Assembly (NCBI GenBank): GCA_030834695.1
Contig: JAUQXK010000097.1
Location: 88,823-152,822, forward strand
Direction: 5' to 3'
DNA length: 64,000 nucleotides
Source: Desulfobacterales bacterium
GTDB taxonomy: Bacteria; Desulfobacterota; Desulfobacteria; Desulfobacterales; SpSt-501
Shown: positions 50,741-59,641 of the stretch, in pieces
How positions within the stretch are numbered: the stretch's first letter is position 1
Layout: the number at the start of each line of letters is the position of its first letter
Position numbers and translations under genes: made by a program
Notes under the pieces: model-generated
What the model was told of the DNA's origin: nothing
What the model saw: the letters and a program-made list of their open reading frames with translations, nothing else
The model's database searches: none

Positions 50741-51592
50741 TTACGACAATGGGGCTTCGCCGAATTCGTAAACCCCGCGGTCGATGACCACGACGTGATC
50801 GGAAGCCCGCACCACCCTCCAGAACGCCCGGCCCCCGCTGCAGGACCAGATCAGCGTCTTGATGGCAGTACCGGCATAAAGCGGGCTGACAAACCGGCCG
50901 GCGATGCGCCGCACCCTCTCCGGAGATCCCGGAGTCAGGCAGCCGATCAGTGCCCGGCAGGCATGGCCCATCGTGCACAGCCCGTGCACGATGGGTTTCT
51001 CAAAGCCGGCGGCCCGGGCCGCCTCGGCATCCACGTGCAGCGCAAACGTATCTCCGGAGAGCCGATAGATCAGCGGCAGATCGACCGCGGGCACGGCCGC
51101 GACCGCGGCATCCGGCCGGCGGCCGGGAAACGGCAGCGGCTTTTTCGGAGCGTCCACCCCGCCGAAGCCTCCATCCAGCCGCGCGAACATCGTCACCACG
51201 CTGGTGCAAAGCCTCTGGCCGTCTGACAGATGGGTATCGAATTCGGCCACCACGAGGGCGCCCCTGTCCCGGCCTTTATCGTAACAGTGGGTGATGGTGC
51301 CGTCGGTGATCAGGTTTCCTTCCGGCGGAATCGGGCGGTGAAATATGAATTCCTGTTCCCCGTGCAGAATCCCCGCCGGGTTGAAGCCGGTCGCGGCGGC
51401 CAGCAGCGACGTGAAGTCGCCCAGCGCCGCCGCCGCGAAGGTCGGAATCACTTTGAGGGACTTTTCGTAGCAGTATTCGATTTCGGAGAAACCAGCCCCC
51501 ACGCCCAAGGCATAGAGCACCACGTCCTTCCAGCCGTACGTCAGCGTCATGGGACCGACTGGCCTGCCCACCGCCTCCAACGTGAGAGCCAC
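50741..51592 (-). CDS. MaoC-type (R)-specific enoyl-CoA hydratase
   Basis: The 283-residue double hot-dog protein resembles hydratase 2 of peroxisomal multifunctional enzyme. It should hydrate trans-2-enoyl-CoA to (R)-3-hydroxyacyl-CoA. Motifs are VGRPVGPMTLTYGWKDVVLYALGVGA near the start and, in the second hot-dog, LSGDTFALHVDAEAARAAGFEKPIVHGLCTMGHACRAL, which holds the catalytic Asp/His pair. The frame also has an ATG at 51607, but the strong AGGAGG lies just inside that frame and 6 bases before a GTG at 51592, so the GTG is chosen. It is a single gene converging on the GAF gene. Confidence 0.85.
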   Translation of the reverse strand: MALTLEAVGRPVGPMTLTYGWKDVVLYALGVGAGFSEIEYCYEKSLKVIPTFAAAALGDFTSLLAAATGFNPAGILHGEQEFIFHRPIPPEGNLITDGTITHCYDKGRDRGALVVAEFDTHLSDGQRLCTSVVTMFARLDGGFGGVDAPKKPLPFPGRRPDAAVAAVPAVDLPLIYRLSGDTFALHVDAEAARAAGFEKPIVHGLCTMGHACRALIGCLTPGSPERVRRIAGRFVSPLYAGTAIKTLIWSCSGGRAFWRVVRASDHVVVIDRGVYEFGEAPLS

Positions 51593-51824
51593 CAACCACC
51601 TCCTCATGCGGGCCGGGGATCGTTGTTCCCAAGCCGACCTCTCACTTCAAGAATCCCAGCGGCATAAATTAAAAAGGCAACAGACAGGTTGAAAATGATC
51701 TGACCCTATTTCGTTCGGTGCTTGTTCATGAAAAAAAATTCAACCGCTGCTATCATCGTTCCCGTAACCGTTTGACTATGTTGTAAACCCATTTTCTTGT
51801 TCCTAGAAGGAGGGGAACTGATAT

Positions 51825-52052
51825 TTGAAGGCTCGTGACCTCATTAGATTAATTGAATCCGATGGATGGGCCCTGATATCGACTAAAGGGATCCATCGGC
51901 AAATCAAACACTCGGTTAAACTGGGGCGGGTTACCATCGCCGGCCACCCGAATGATGATCTGGGACCTGGCACCCTGAACAGCGTCCTAAAGCAGGCTCG
52001 AATCAAGCACCGTCGAAAAAAACAGGGAGAAGCTACATGCACCGTTTTTTGA
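51825..52052 (+). CDS. hicA: HicA-family mRNA interferase toxin
   Basis: The 75-residue protein matches HicA: MKARDLIRLIESDGWALISTKGIHRQIKHS with the catalytic His, then VTIAGHPNDDLGPGTLNSVLKQARI. HicA is a small double-stranded-RNA-binding-fold RNase neutralised by HicB. The start is a TTG at 51825 with a strong AAGGAGGGG ribosome site. The gene overlaps the start of a hicB frame by 16 bases, the standard hicAB layout. That partner is cut short (52037-52156). The local sequence is less GC-rich than its neighbours, which suggests transfer. The 51593-51824 gap upstream has no other gene. Confidence 0.88.
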   Translation: MKARDLIRLIESDGWALISTKGIHRQIKHSVKLGRVTIAGHPNDDLGPGTLNSVLKQARIKHRRKKQGEATCTVF

Positions 52053-52156
52053 TCATAATCGAGAAAGCTGAAGGAAATTATTCCGCCTATTCTCCTGATC
52101 TAGTGGCAATTCGAAGAGGGCTATTCTCTCCCGCGCCTGGTTCGGCGTGCCTTTGA
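52037..52156 (+). pseudogene. hicB: Truncated hicB antitoxin
   Basis: An ATG at 52037 inside the hicA end opens a 39-codon frame reading MHRFLIIIEKAEGNYSAYSPDL, the exact N-terminus of HicB, ending the match near base 52102. The rest (VAIRRGLFSPAPG and on) is unrelated and lies in the tail region of the convergent amidase-like gene. The glycine/cysteine motif that normally follows SPDL, and the C-terminal DNA-binding domain, are gone. A rearrangement break at about 52100 is the simplest reading. Confidence 0.85.
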
Positions 52157-52927
52157 CGGCCGAGTGCGTTTCCCCCGCGGCCGCGTCTTTGGGGCCGCCG
52201 GCGAGCGGGGTGCGCTGCGCGGTTCGACGGTTGGGACGGCACGGTCGATGCGCAGCACCCCGCGCACGCCGTCCCAGGTGACATCGGCATCCACGTCGAT
52301 GACCTGGCGGAAGAGAATCTCCTCGCCGGCGAACACCTGGATCTCGCGCTCGCGCTGGGGCGCGACGACTTCCTCCAACATGGCCTGAGCCTTGAGCAAC
52401 ACCTGCTCGGCGTAATCGGCCTCCCACCCGCCGCCGACCACCGCCGCGCCGCGGTCGTTGGGCGCGGAGCGCTTGTACTTGTGGCCGACGCTGAAACCGA
52501 CCAGACCGCCCGACTGAAAAAACCGCCGGATGCTGTCGCACAGGATGCGGGCCAGGCGGGCCTGGCCGTCGTCGTTGCGGATCCATTCGGCCTGGCGCGG
52601 GTTGCTGGCGAAGAGCGGCTCGAGCAGGATCGCCGGCATATCGGTGAAGCGCAGGTTGAAGTCCCCGCGGCCGTCGAACCCGCCGACCAGAATTCCCTGG
52701 TCGCCGCCGGCGCTCAGGTTGAACTCGCGCGCCACCGCCTGGGCGTACCAGCGCCCCCAATTGCGGCTGGTCTGCGACGCATTGGCTCCCGTAATGACCA
52801 CGGCATAGCTCGCGGACGGGCTGGTGGAGCTGTTGAAATGATGCTCGACATACGCCGCGCAGCGGTCGGCGTTGGCCTGCTCCTGCCGCTCGCGGTAGTC
52901 GCCCTTGTAAAATTTGCATCGGTACAT
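52121..52927 (-). CDS. N-acetylmuramoyl-L-alanine amidase-like protein (amidase_3 family) without the N-terminal metal motif
   Basis: The 268-residue protein has the middle and end of an amidase_3 domain: DRCAAYVEHHFNSSTS (third zinc-ligand region), VAREFNLSAGG and AILLEPLFASNPRQAEWI with the catalytic-Glu-type segment. The family's opening strand with its DxGHGG and Glu ligands is not present in the translation or directly upstream, where an AAGGAAA site precedes the ATG. It therefore looks naturally short or decayed. Residues 135-230 form an extra domain, and the tail from 235 is a basic low-complexity stretch (PRGKRTRPSKARRTRRGRE). There is no signal peptide. Confidence 0.65.
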   Translation of the reverse strand: MYRCKFYKGDYRERQEQANADRCAAYVEHHFNSSTSPSASYAVVITGANASQTSRNWGRWYAQAVAREFNLSAGGDQGILVGGFDGRGDFNLRFTDMPAILLEPLFASNPRQAEWIRNDDGQARLARILCDSIRRFFQSGGLVGFSVGHKYKRSAPNDRGAAVVGGGWEADYAEQVLLKAQAMLEEVVAPQREREIQVFAGEEILFRQVIDVDADVTWDGVRGVLRIDRAVPTVEPRSAPRSPAAPKTRPRGKRTRPSKARRTRRGRE

Positions 52928-52995
52928 GGTGATTTCCTTGGCTGAGGCCCCGGAGCCGGCGCTGCGGTGGATCGGCTTACCCGGAGGTGCGCGCC

Positions 52996-53337
52996 TTACG
53001 GCTGCTGCTGGCGCTCTTCGCTTTCGTCGCCAACGGGAAGCTTGTCGAGCTTAGCCTGAATGCGGCGCAAATGCAGCCGGATCTCCCGCAGCTGCTCGGC
53101 CAGACAATCCGGCTCCTTTCCGGCAGGCCGGGGGTTGCCGCCGGAGCCGCCGATGGCCCGGGATATCTCATCCAGGCGAATGCCCAGAGTCATGATGAAG
53201 TAGAGCAACAACAGGAAGCCGAGCTGCCGCTCCCCCCAGTCCAGCACCCGCCATCCGAATACGGCCAGAATCAGGAAGATCACGCTGGCGATGGTGTAGG
53301 GATGCCTGGAAAACCTTTGATTGAACCAAAAAGCCAT
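52996..53337 (-). CDS. Small membrane protein of unknown function
   Basis: The 113-residue protein has two hydrophobic segments (about residues 16-32 and 38-52) and a charged C-terminal helix (LAEQLREIRLHLRRIQAKLDKL) that may form a coiled coil facing the cytoplasm. It begins 1 base after the acyl-CoA ligase stop, so translation is coupled to that gene. The amidase-like gene follows after 68 bp. The function is not recognised. Confidence 0.75.
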   Translation of the reverse strand: MAFWFNQRFSRHPYTIASVIFLILAVFGWRVLDWGERQLGFLLLLYFIMTLGIRLDEISRAIGGSGGNPRPAGKEPDCLAEQLREIRLHLRRIQAKLDKLPVGDESEERQQQP

Positions 53338-53338
53338 T

Positions 53339-55075
53339 CTATTTCACCTTGCTCCGCTCCTCGTCCCGCAGCAGCCGGCGCAGCACCTTGCCGACATTGG
53401 ACATGGGCAGCGTGTCACGGAATTCGATGGTTTTGGGCCGCTTGTAGCCGGCCATGTTGTCCTTGCAGAAGGCCATGATTTCCTCCACCGTAGCGGTCTC
53501 TCCGGGTTTGAGCTGGATGTACGCCTTGACCGCTTCGCCGCTCTTGGCGTCCGGTACGCCGACCACCGCCGCGATGGCGACCTTGGGATGCTGAAAGAGG
53601 ATGTCCTCCACGTCGCGCGGATAGACGTTGAATCCGCCCACCAGCACCATGTCCTTCTTGCGGTCCGTGATGTGGATGTACCCGTCTTCGTCGATATGCC
53701 CGATGTCGCCGGTGAGAAAATACAGCTGACCGTCGATCATGCGGAAGACTTTCTCATCCTCTTCCGGCTTATTCCAGTAGCCTTTCATCACCTGGGGGCC
53801 GCAGACGGCGATTTCTCCGTCCTGCCCCCTGGGCAGTTCCTGCGTCCCGCCGACCAGGTCCACCGCCTTGATATCGGTGCCCGGGAGGGGAAACCCGATC
53901 GAGCCGACCCTGCGCTGGCGGGTGTTGGTCGGGTTGGCGGTGGCCACCGGCGCGGTTTCGCTCAAGCCGTAACCCTCGAAGATAACGGCGCCCGTTCTCT
54001 CCTCGAACCGCCGGCAGACCTCCGGCGGCAGCGGAGCACCCCCCGAGAAACAGCCGATGAGCGAGGTGAGGTCGAATTTTTCCAGATGGGTATGATTCGT
54101 GAAAGCCATGAAGATCGTCGGCACCGCCGGCATGAGCGTGGGCCGGTGCTTCTGGACGATCTTGAGAACTTCGGTAAAGGGCGGCTGGCCGGCGCGGGGG
54201 TCGGGAACGCAAATCAGCCGGCTGGCGCTGGCGCAGGAGGAGAGCATGGCGCAGGTCATCCCGAAGCTGTGGTACCAGGGCAACACCCCCAGATAGGTGT
54301 GAAAGCCCCGGCGCTGGATCTCGGGCCGGGCGCCTGGCTCGTGCACGAGCTGCATCCACTGGTTGATGGCGGCAAGGTCGTACGTGAAGTTGGTGTGCGT
54401 CAGGCAGGCGCCCTTGGGAACCCCCGTGGTGCCGCCGGTGTAGAGAATGAGGGCCAGGTCTGTTTCCGGGTTGATGCGAACGACGGGCGGCTCGGGCTTC
54501 GCGGCGGCGACGACATCGTCGAAGAACAGGTGCCCGGCTTCGTACCGGTCGGCCTTCGGAATCTTGCCCAGCAAGCCGCCGATCAGCCCCTTGAGCTTCG
54601 GCAGATAGGATTTGACCCCGCAGATCACCACCGTTTCAACGTCGGTGCCTTCGATGGACTTGACCGTGGTGGGGTAGAAGTGCGGATGGTCCATACAGAA
54701 GACCGCCTTGGCGCCGCAGTCCTTGAGCTGATGCTGGAGCTCTTTGCCGGTGTAAAGGGGGTTGCAGGTGACGCCGACCGCACCGGCCTTGAGGATCCCG
54801 AAATAAATCGGCGGGAAATGGGGCAGATTGGGCAGGAATATGGCCACGCGGTCGCCTTTGCGGATACCGCGCGCCGCCAGAAAATTGGCAATGCGGTCGG
54901 CGGTGTCCTTCACCTGGGCATAGGTCCGCGAGGCATCGCTGAAAATCGTGTAGACCCGGTCCGGATACTCCTGGGCCGTTTCATCCAGGATCGAAAAAAG
55001 CGGTTTGTGGTAATCGGAGACGTTCCGGGGGACACCTTCCGGCCAGTTCGGGGTGGGCCAGTCCTGCACGGGCAT
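53339..55075 (-). CDS. Long-chain fatty acid--CoA ligase (AMP-forming)
   Basis: The 578-residue adenylate-forming enzyme activates a carboxylic acid to its CoA thioester with ATP. The P-loop-like motif LILYTGGTTGVPKGACLTH, the VLPWYHSFGM segment, FEGYGLSETAP, the YFLTGDIGHIDEDGYIHITDRKKDMVLVGGFNVYP hinge region and the C-terminal Lys in LPMSNVGKVLRRLLRDEE are present, so it should be active. The type resembles FadD. It could supply CoA esters for the acyl-CoA enzymes of the region. GGAGG lies before the ATG. Confidence 0.93.
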   Translation of the reverse strand: MPVQDWPTPNWPEGVPRNVSDYHKPLFSILDETAQEYPDRVYTIFSDASRTYAQVKDTADRIANFLAARGIRKGDRVAIFLPNLPHFPPIYFGILKAGAVGVTCNPLYTGKELQHQLKDCGAKAVFCMDHPHFYPTTVKSIEGTDVETVVICGVKSYLPKLKGLIGGLLGKIPKADRYEAGHLFFDDVVAAAKPEPPVVRINPETDLALILYTGGTTGVPKGACLTHTNFTYDLAAINQWMQLVHEPGARPEIQRRGFHTYLGVLPWYHSFGMTCAMLSSCASASRLICVPDPRAGQPPFTEVLKIVQKHRPTLMPAVPTIFMAFTNHTHLEKFDLTSLIGCFSGGAPLPPEVCRRFEERTGAVIFEGYGLSETAPVATANPTNTRQRRVGSIGFPLPGTDIKAVDLVGGTQELPRGQDGEIAVCGPQVMKGYWNKPEEDEKVFRMIDGQLYFLTGDIGHIDEDGYIHITDRKKDMVLVGGFNVYPRDVEDILFQHPKVAIAAVVGVPDAKSGEAVKAYIQLKPGETATVEEIMAFCKDNMAGYKRPKTIEFRDTLPMSNVGKVLRRLLRDEERSKVK

Positions 55076-55157
55076 TTCAACCTCCTTTTTTCGGTATGGG
55101 AAGAAGAACAGATGACGGGAAAAGCGCTGGCGAGTATAGAAAAACTACCGCAAGGTG

Positions 55158-55928
55158 TCAAACGGGAATGTTGCGGAATTCATTGCGGATCGCCTGATAG
55201 AGCTCTTCCCCGATGGCGATTCCGAGATCGATGAACCCGGGGCCGTAGGCCCGGCCGGCCGCCGTGCGAAAGGTGGATTTGATTCGGGCCAGGCTCGCCA
55301 TCCCGGCGGGGTAGTGCTTCAGGAAGTCGGACAGGGCCGGCCGGGTGAAGGCGGTCATCGCCCATAAGGTGTCCGTGAAGTTGTCCGGCCCCCAGCGGAA
55401 TTTATCGGCATCGTACAGGCAGTCGGACACCAGCGCGCCGTCACGCGTGTTGACGCTCACCGTGCTTTTGAAGGCCTCGTGGTTGCGAATGGCGCTGCAG
55501 ATGTCCTCGACTTCGCCGGCAACCAGCGGGTAGGCCGCGAGCAGTTCCCGCGCCCGGCAGGCCCCGTGCTCGGCGTGGTTGTTCTGCTTGCGCTGAATGT
55601 CGTGCAGCAAGCCGGCGCAGTGGGCGATGCAGATGCGCCGCGCGAGATAGCCCCCGGAATAACCGGCGGCCCGCCCTTCGATATGGATCAGCGCACCGGC
55701 GTCCAGGGCGACCTTGACGGCATGCAACAAACCGTGCCCGAAGTCATCCTCCAAGCGGTCGCACACACTCCGCCGCAAATTCAACACCAGCTCGTCGCTC
55801 TCGAACAGCGCTCGGGAGGCGTCCACCGCCTCGGCATGGTCGCGGTAAAAATCCGCCGGGGGGTACCGGGACGCGATCTGGCGGGCCCGGTCGCGCAGCC
55901 GCGCGTACAGGGAAGACGCATCGTCCAT
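55158..55928 (-). CDS. HD-domain phosphohydrolase of unknown substrate
   Basis: The 256-residue protein has an HD superfamily metal site: His in GHGLLHAVKV, the HD pair in CAGLLHDIQRK, AEHGACRARELL, and a later Asp in LYDADKFRWGPDNF. This points to a metal-dependent phosphohydrolase. No sensor or synthetase domain is fused. It lies 82 bp upstream of the acyl-CoA ligase gene on the same strand. The substrate is unknown. Confidence 0.8.
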   Translation of the reverse strand: MDDASSLYARLRDRARQIASRYPPADFYRDHAEAVDASRALFESDELVLNLRRSVCDRLEDDFGHGLLHAVKVALDAGALIHIEGRAAGYSGGYLARRICIAHCAGLLHDIQRKQNNHAEHGACRARELLAAYPLVAGEVEDICSAIRNHEAFKSTVSVNTRDGALVSDCLYDADKFRWGPDNFTDTLWAMTAFTRPALSDFLKHYPAGMASLARIKSTFRTAAGRAYGPGFIDLGIAIGEELYQAIRNEFRNIPV

Positions 55929-55953
55929 ACGGAGTGTCGCGTAAAGGATGAGG

Positions 55954-55991
55954 GAAAAAAAGTGCCGATTTCATTTCCATGAAACCGGCAC
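55954..55991 (-). terminator. Rho-independent terminator for the 56021-56515 gene
   Basis: On the minus strand a 13-bp stem with one mismatch (55991-55979 with 55974-55962, gtgccggtttcat) and a 4-base loop is followed by seven T (55961-55955). It lies 30 bases after the stop of the upstream gene and just before the HD-domain gene. Confidence 0.9.
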
Positions 55992-56020
55992 GTTATCTGG
56001 CGAATATAGTGAAGATGGAA

Positions 56021-56515
56021 TCAGCTTTCAAGCAGTTGGAAGGGTTGGCCGCAAACCTTCCAGCTGCCGCCTTCTCTGACCAGATTCAGAGTTTCCTGCA
56101 CCGGATGGGTTTCACCCATGAAAAACCAGCGCGCCACCAGGCCGAACACCGGATTGATCGTTCGCCGGCGCTCGCCCTTCAGCGTGACCACGGCCGTGTC
56201 GGCGTCCTTCAGGGAAGCCTTGACATCGATGTGATAGAGGCCCTGTTTCATGTAGTTGAATTCATACCCCAGCGAGCGTGCCGTCTGATCCATGCGTTGC
56301 AGGTAGTTTTGCACCGCATTTTTTTCAGTGCCCTGGGCCAGGTCTTTGCACAGCCGGTCGGCCATGGATGGATCCAGCCAGAAGTAGGCCTCAGCGAACT
56401 CTACGGCGGCTTTTTCAGGGTGGTCGCGCTGGTCGGCCACCGCCAAAACCACCTGAAGAATCAACGCCAACATGATGATTGAGGTAAACGTCAAGAATTT
56501 GGTGCCGCTGTCCAT
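56021..56515 (-). CDS. Membrane-anchored protein of unknown function
   Basis: The 164-residue protein has an N-terminal hydrophobic segment (LTFTSIIMLALILQVVLAVA) that may be an uncleaved anchor or a signal. It is followed by a small alpha/beta domain: EFAEAYFWLDPSMADRLC, YMKQGLYHIDVKASLKDADTAVVTLKGERRR and VREGGSWKVCG. The pattern recalls small NTF2-like or lipoprotein-type domains, but I cannot name a family. A strong terminator follows. AGGAGGAAGGG lies just upstream of the ATG. Confidence 0.75.
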   Translation of the reverse strand: MDSGTKFLTFTSIIMLALILQVVLAVADQRDHPEKAAVEFAEAYFWLDPSMADRLCKDLAQGTEKNAVQNYLQRMDQTARSLGYEFNYMKQGLYHIDVKASLKDADTAVVTLKGERRRTINPVFGLVARWFFMGETHPVQETLNLVREGGSWKVCGQPFQLLES

Positions 56516-56680
56516 GAACCCTTCCTCCTTTTAATCATTCATGGGGTGCCGCCCGGCAAGCGAAGCCGCTCCATGCCGTAATAACGCCGCCGATTAACAC
56601 GATTCATGGGTCAAAACAAGATTTTTTTGCGATGTTGCTCCGGAACCGCACGTTCATAGCCCCGCTCCGGCACCGCCGCG

Positions 56681-57379
56681 TTAGCGCACGGTACAGACGG
56701 AAACCCATGGCTCGGCAATGCTCCGAAAGCGCTCCATTTCCTCCGGAGAGTAGGAAGGATCGACGCCCTGGAAATAGTCGGGGCGCAGCATGTGGCAATC
56801 CCGGAACGGCTGGAGCGCGTAGCGGCGGCTGCCGGAAATCAACTGCGCGATATGCCGGATCGTGGCAGAGGTCACCAGCGGCCGTGCGCAGGTGGTCCGG
56901 AATTCGTAATCGACGCCTGAATCCATAATGATCTGAAGGCTCGCCAGCAGGGCGGCGCTGTCGCCCGGCTGGGCGACGCCTTCGGGGTAGCGCTCCGGCT
57001 CGGTCTTGATGTCCATGGCCAGGTAATCCACGAGGCCCGCTCCCACGAGGGCCTTGAGCATCTGGGGCCGGCTGCCGTTGGTGTCCAGTTTCACCGGGTA
57101 GCCCAGATCCTTGATGCGACGGCACAGGTCCGGGAGGTCCGCATGCAGGGTCGGCTCGCCGCCGGAAATCACGACGCCTTCCAGCCAACTCCGGCGCTGC
57201 ACTAAAAAGCCGATGACCTCGTCCTCGGCGATCGCCGCCGGCCGGCAGTCCGGATCGCCGGCCAGCTGGGGGTTGTGGCAGTAAGGACAATTGAAGTTGC
57301 AGCCGGTCAGGAACAGGACGCAGCTGATCTTTCCGGGGTAGTCGATGAGCGAGTGCTTCTGGAGGCCGCCGATTTTCAT
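56681..57379 (-). CDS. nrdG: Anaerobic ribonucleotide reductase activating protein (radical SAM)
   Basis: The 232-residue radical SAM protein has the cluster motif CNFNCPYCHN near residue 27, the VISGGEPTLH motif and the LDTNGSRP segment. It is of the activase type found beside class III reductases, and should make the glycyl radical on NrdD using SAM and an electron from ferredoxin or flavodoxin. The ATG at 57379 starts 5 bases after the nrdD stop. The longer open frame (to 57694) lies inside nrdD. Confidence 0.9.
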   Translation of the reverse strand: MKIGGLQKHSLIDYPGKISCVLFLTGCNFNCPYCHNPQLAGDPDCRPAAIAEDEVIGFLVQRRSWLEGVVISGGEPTLHADLPDLCRRIKDLGYPVKLDTNGSRPQMLKALVGAGLVDYLAMDIKTEPERYPEGVAQPGDSAALLASLQIIMDSGVDYEFRTTCARPLVTSATIRHIAQLISGSRRYALQPFRDCHMLRPDYFQGVDPSYSPEEMERFRSIAEPWVSVCTVR

Positions 57380-57384
57380 GAAAT

Positions 57385-59481
57385 TCAGGATGCGACCGTG
57401 ACGCTCTTGCGGTCTGCGAATTCGGCCGGCTTTTGGCTGATCCATTGGTCCACCGGCCGGAGGTAGCCCGCCACTCCGGAATAGACCTCGGTGGCTTCCC
57501 GGCACTGGCGGCAATGGGTCTGCTCCCCGTCCAAATACCCATGGGTCGGACAAATGCTGAAGGTCGGAGTGAGCGTAAAATAGGGCAGCCGATGGTGCGA
57601 GGCGATCTTGCGCACCAGATTGCGGATCACGGCTGGCTCCTTGACCTGTTCGCCGAGAAAAATGTGCAGGACCGTGCCGCCGGTGTACTTGCACTGCAGG
57701 TCATCCTGCAGCCGCAACGTTTCGAACAAGTCATCGGTGTAGCCGACCGGCAACTGACTGGAGTTGGTGTAGTAGGGAACGGCGCTCCCGCGGCGCACGT
57801 CGGCCTCGTTGGCACAGATGATCTCCGCAAAGCGCTGCTTGTCGATCATGGCCAGCCGGTAGGAGGTCCCCTCCCCCGGCGTGGCCTCGAGGTTGAACAA
57901 GGTCCCGGTGCTTTCTTGAAGGCCGGCAAGGGACTCTCGCAGGTAATCCATGACCCGCAGCGCGAACGCCTGGCCCGGTTCGGTGGCGATGTCCTGCCCC
58001 AGGAAATTCAGGCAGGCCTCGTTCATGCCGATGACGCCGATGGTTGAAAAATGATTTTTCCAATAGATACCGAAGTTCTTCTTGATCTCGCGCAGGTAGA
58101 ACTTGGAGTAAGGGTAGAGGTTCTTGTCCGTAAACTGCTCGAGCACCTTGCGCTTGAGGGTCAGGCTTTCGGCGGCGAGCCGCACCTGGCGGGCGAGCCG
58201 GGCGAAGAAGTCCCGCTCGTCCTGGCTCAGATAGCCGATCCGCGGCAGGTTGAGGGTCACCACTCCGACGGAGCCGGTCAGTGGGTTGGCGCCGAATAAC
58301 CCCCCGCCGCGCTTGAGCAGCTCGCGGTTGTCCAGCCGCAGCCGGCAGCACATGGAGCGGGCGTCCTCCGGCGACATGTCCGAGTTGATGAAGTTGGAAA
58401 AATAGGGGATCCCGTATTTGCCGGTCATGCGCCACACGGGCTCGAGGTTGGGGTTGTCCCAGTCGAAATCCGCCGTAAGGTTGTAGGTCGGGATCGGGAA
58501 GGTGAACACCCGGCCCTTGGCGTCGCCCGCCATCATGACCTCGGCGAAGGCCCGGTTGATGGCGTCCATCTCCGGCTGGAACTCGGCATAAGTCTCCGTC
58601 CGCTCCACCCCGCCGATGATCACCGGCGTGTTCTTCAGGATGGCCGGCGGGTGGAGGTCGAGGGTGATATTGGTAAATGGCGTTTGGAATCCTACCCGCG
58701 TCGGGATGTTGATGTTGAAGATGAATTCCTGCAGGGCCTGTTTGACCTCGCGGTATTCCAGCCGGTCATAGCGTACGAACGGCGCGAGCAGGGTATCGAA
58801 GTTCGAGATGGCCTGGGCTCCGGCGGCCTCGCCCTGCAGCGTGTAGAAAAAGTTGACGATCTGGCCGAGCGCGCTGCGCAGATGTTTGGGCGGGGAGCTC
58901 TCCACCTTGCCCTCCACCCCTTTGAACCCCTGACACAGCAGGTCCATCAGGTCCCAGCCTACGCAGTAGACCGCCAGCAGGTTCAGATCATGGATGTGAA
59001 GGTCGCCCTCGGCGTGGGCCTTCCGGATCTCGGGCGGATAGATGCTGTTCAGCCAATATTCGGAGGTGACCTCCGAGGAGATGTAATTGTTGAGGCCCTG
59101 CAGCGAGTAGCTCATGTTGCTGTTTTCGCGGATCTTCCAGTCGAGCTTATCGATGTAATGGTTCACTAGATCGACGTTGGCTCGGGTGGCGATCTTGCGG
59201 ATCTGAGCGTGCTGCTCACGGTAGATGATGTAGGCCTTGGCGGTCTTGTAAAAAGGCGAATCCAGCAGCACACGTTCAACGATGTCCTGGATCTCCTCCA
59301 CCTTGGGGGTCGGCCCGAGGCGCAGATCGTGGGCTAGGGTCAGAACGCGCAGGGTGAGCTTTCTGGCGTCGCGTTCGCTGAATTCGCCGGTCGCGTTGCC
59401 GGCCTTGGCGATGGCAGCGGTTATTTTGGATGAGTCGAAGTCGACGATCCGCCCGTCTCTCTTTTCAATCTTCTCGAACAC
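57385..59481 (-). CDS. nrdD: Anaerobic ribonucleoside-triphosphate reductase (class III)
   Basis: The 698-residue enzyme converts ribonucleoside triphosphates to deoxy forms without oxygen. An N-terminal ATP-cone (about residues 3-95, KRDGRIVDFDSSKITAAIAKAG) gives allosteric control. The barrel and a C-terminal zinc site (CPTHGYL, CRQC) follow, then the glycyl-radical segment VYSGVAGYLRPVDQW with the Gly near residue 672. Many relatives read YSRVxGY, and here Arg is replaced by Gly. The start is a GTG (59481) with GGGAG upstream. Its promoter carries paired NrdR boxes (59642-59693). Confidence 0.93.
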   Translation of the reverse strand: MFEKIEKRDGRIVDFDSSKITAAIAKAGNATGEFSERDARKLTLRVLTLAHDLRLGPTPKVEEIQDIVERVLLDSPFYKTAKAYIIYREQHAQIRKIATRANVDLVNHYIDKLDWKIRENSNMSYSLQGLNNYISSEVTSEYWLNSIYPPEIRKAHAEGDLHIHDLNLLAVYCVGWDLMDLLCQGFKGVEGKVESSPPKHLRSALGQIVNFFYTLQGEAAGAQAISNFDTLLAPFVRYDRLEYREVKQALQEFIFNINIPTRVGFQTPFTNITLDLHPPAILKNTPVIIGGVERTETYAEFQPEMDAINRAFAEVMMAGDAKGRVFTFPIPTYNLTADFDWDNPNLEPVWRMTGKYGIPYFSNFINSDMSPEDARSMCCRLRLDNRELLKRGGGLFGANPLTGSVGVVTLNLPRIGYLSQDERDFFARLARQVRLAAESLTLKRKVLEQFTDKNLYPYSKFYLREIKKNFGIYWKNHFSTIGVIGMNEACLNFLGQDIATEPGQAFALRVMDYLRESLAGLQESTGTLFNLEATPGEGTSYRLAMIDKQRFAEIICANEADVRRGSAVPYYTNSSQLPVGYTDDLFETLRLQDDLQCKYTGGTVLHIFLGEQVKEPAVIRNLVRKIASHHRLPYFTLTPTFSICPTHGYLDGEQTHCRQCREATEVYSGVAGYLRPVDQWISQKPAEFADRKSVTVAS

Positions 59482-59641
59482 GATGGGTGCTCCCGGGGCT
59501 GGGTTTCAGGTCAATTCATTGCGCACAACATCCATGTACTCCGGTCGGTTGCGACCGACCGGAGATCGGGGGAAATCTCTCTGTTTTTTTTTGTGTTCGA
59601 GCGAGGGCGTCCAGGTGAGGGCCGTTGTTACTAATAACAAA

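Noticed and set aside
53321-55234. 637-codon plus-strand open frame
   Set aside because: It is antisense to the acyl-CoA ligase gene, which has all family motifs.
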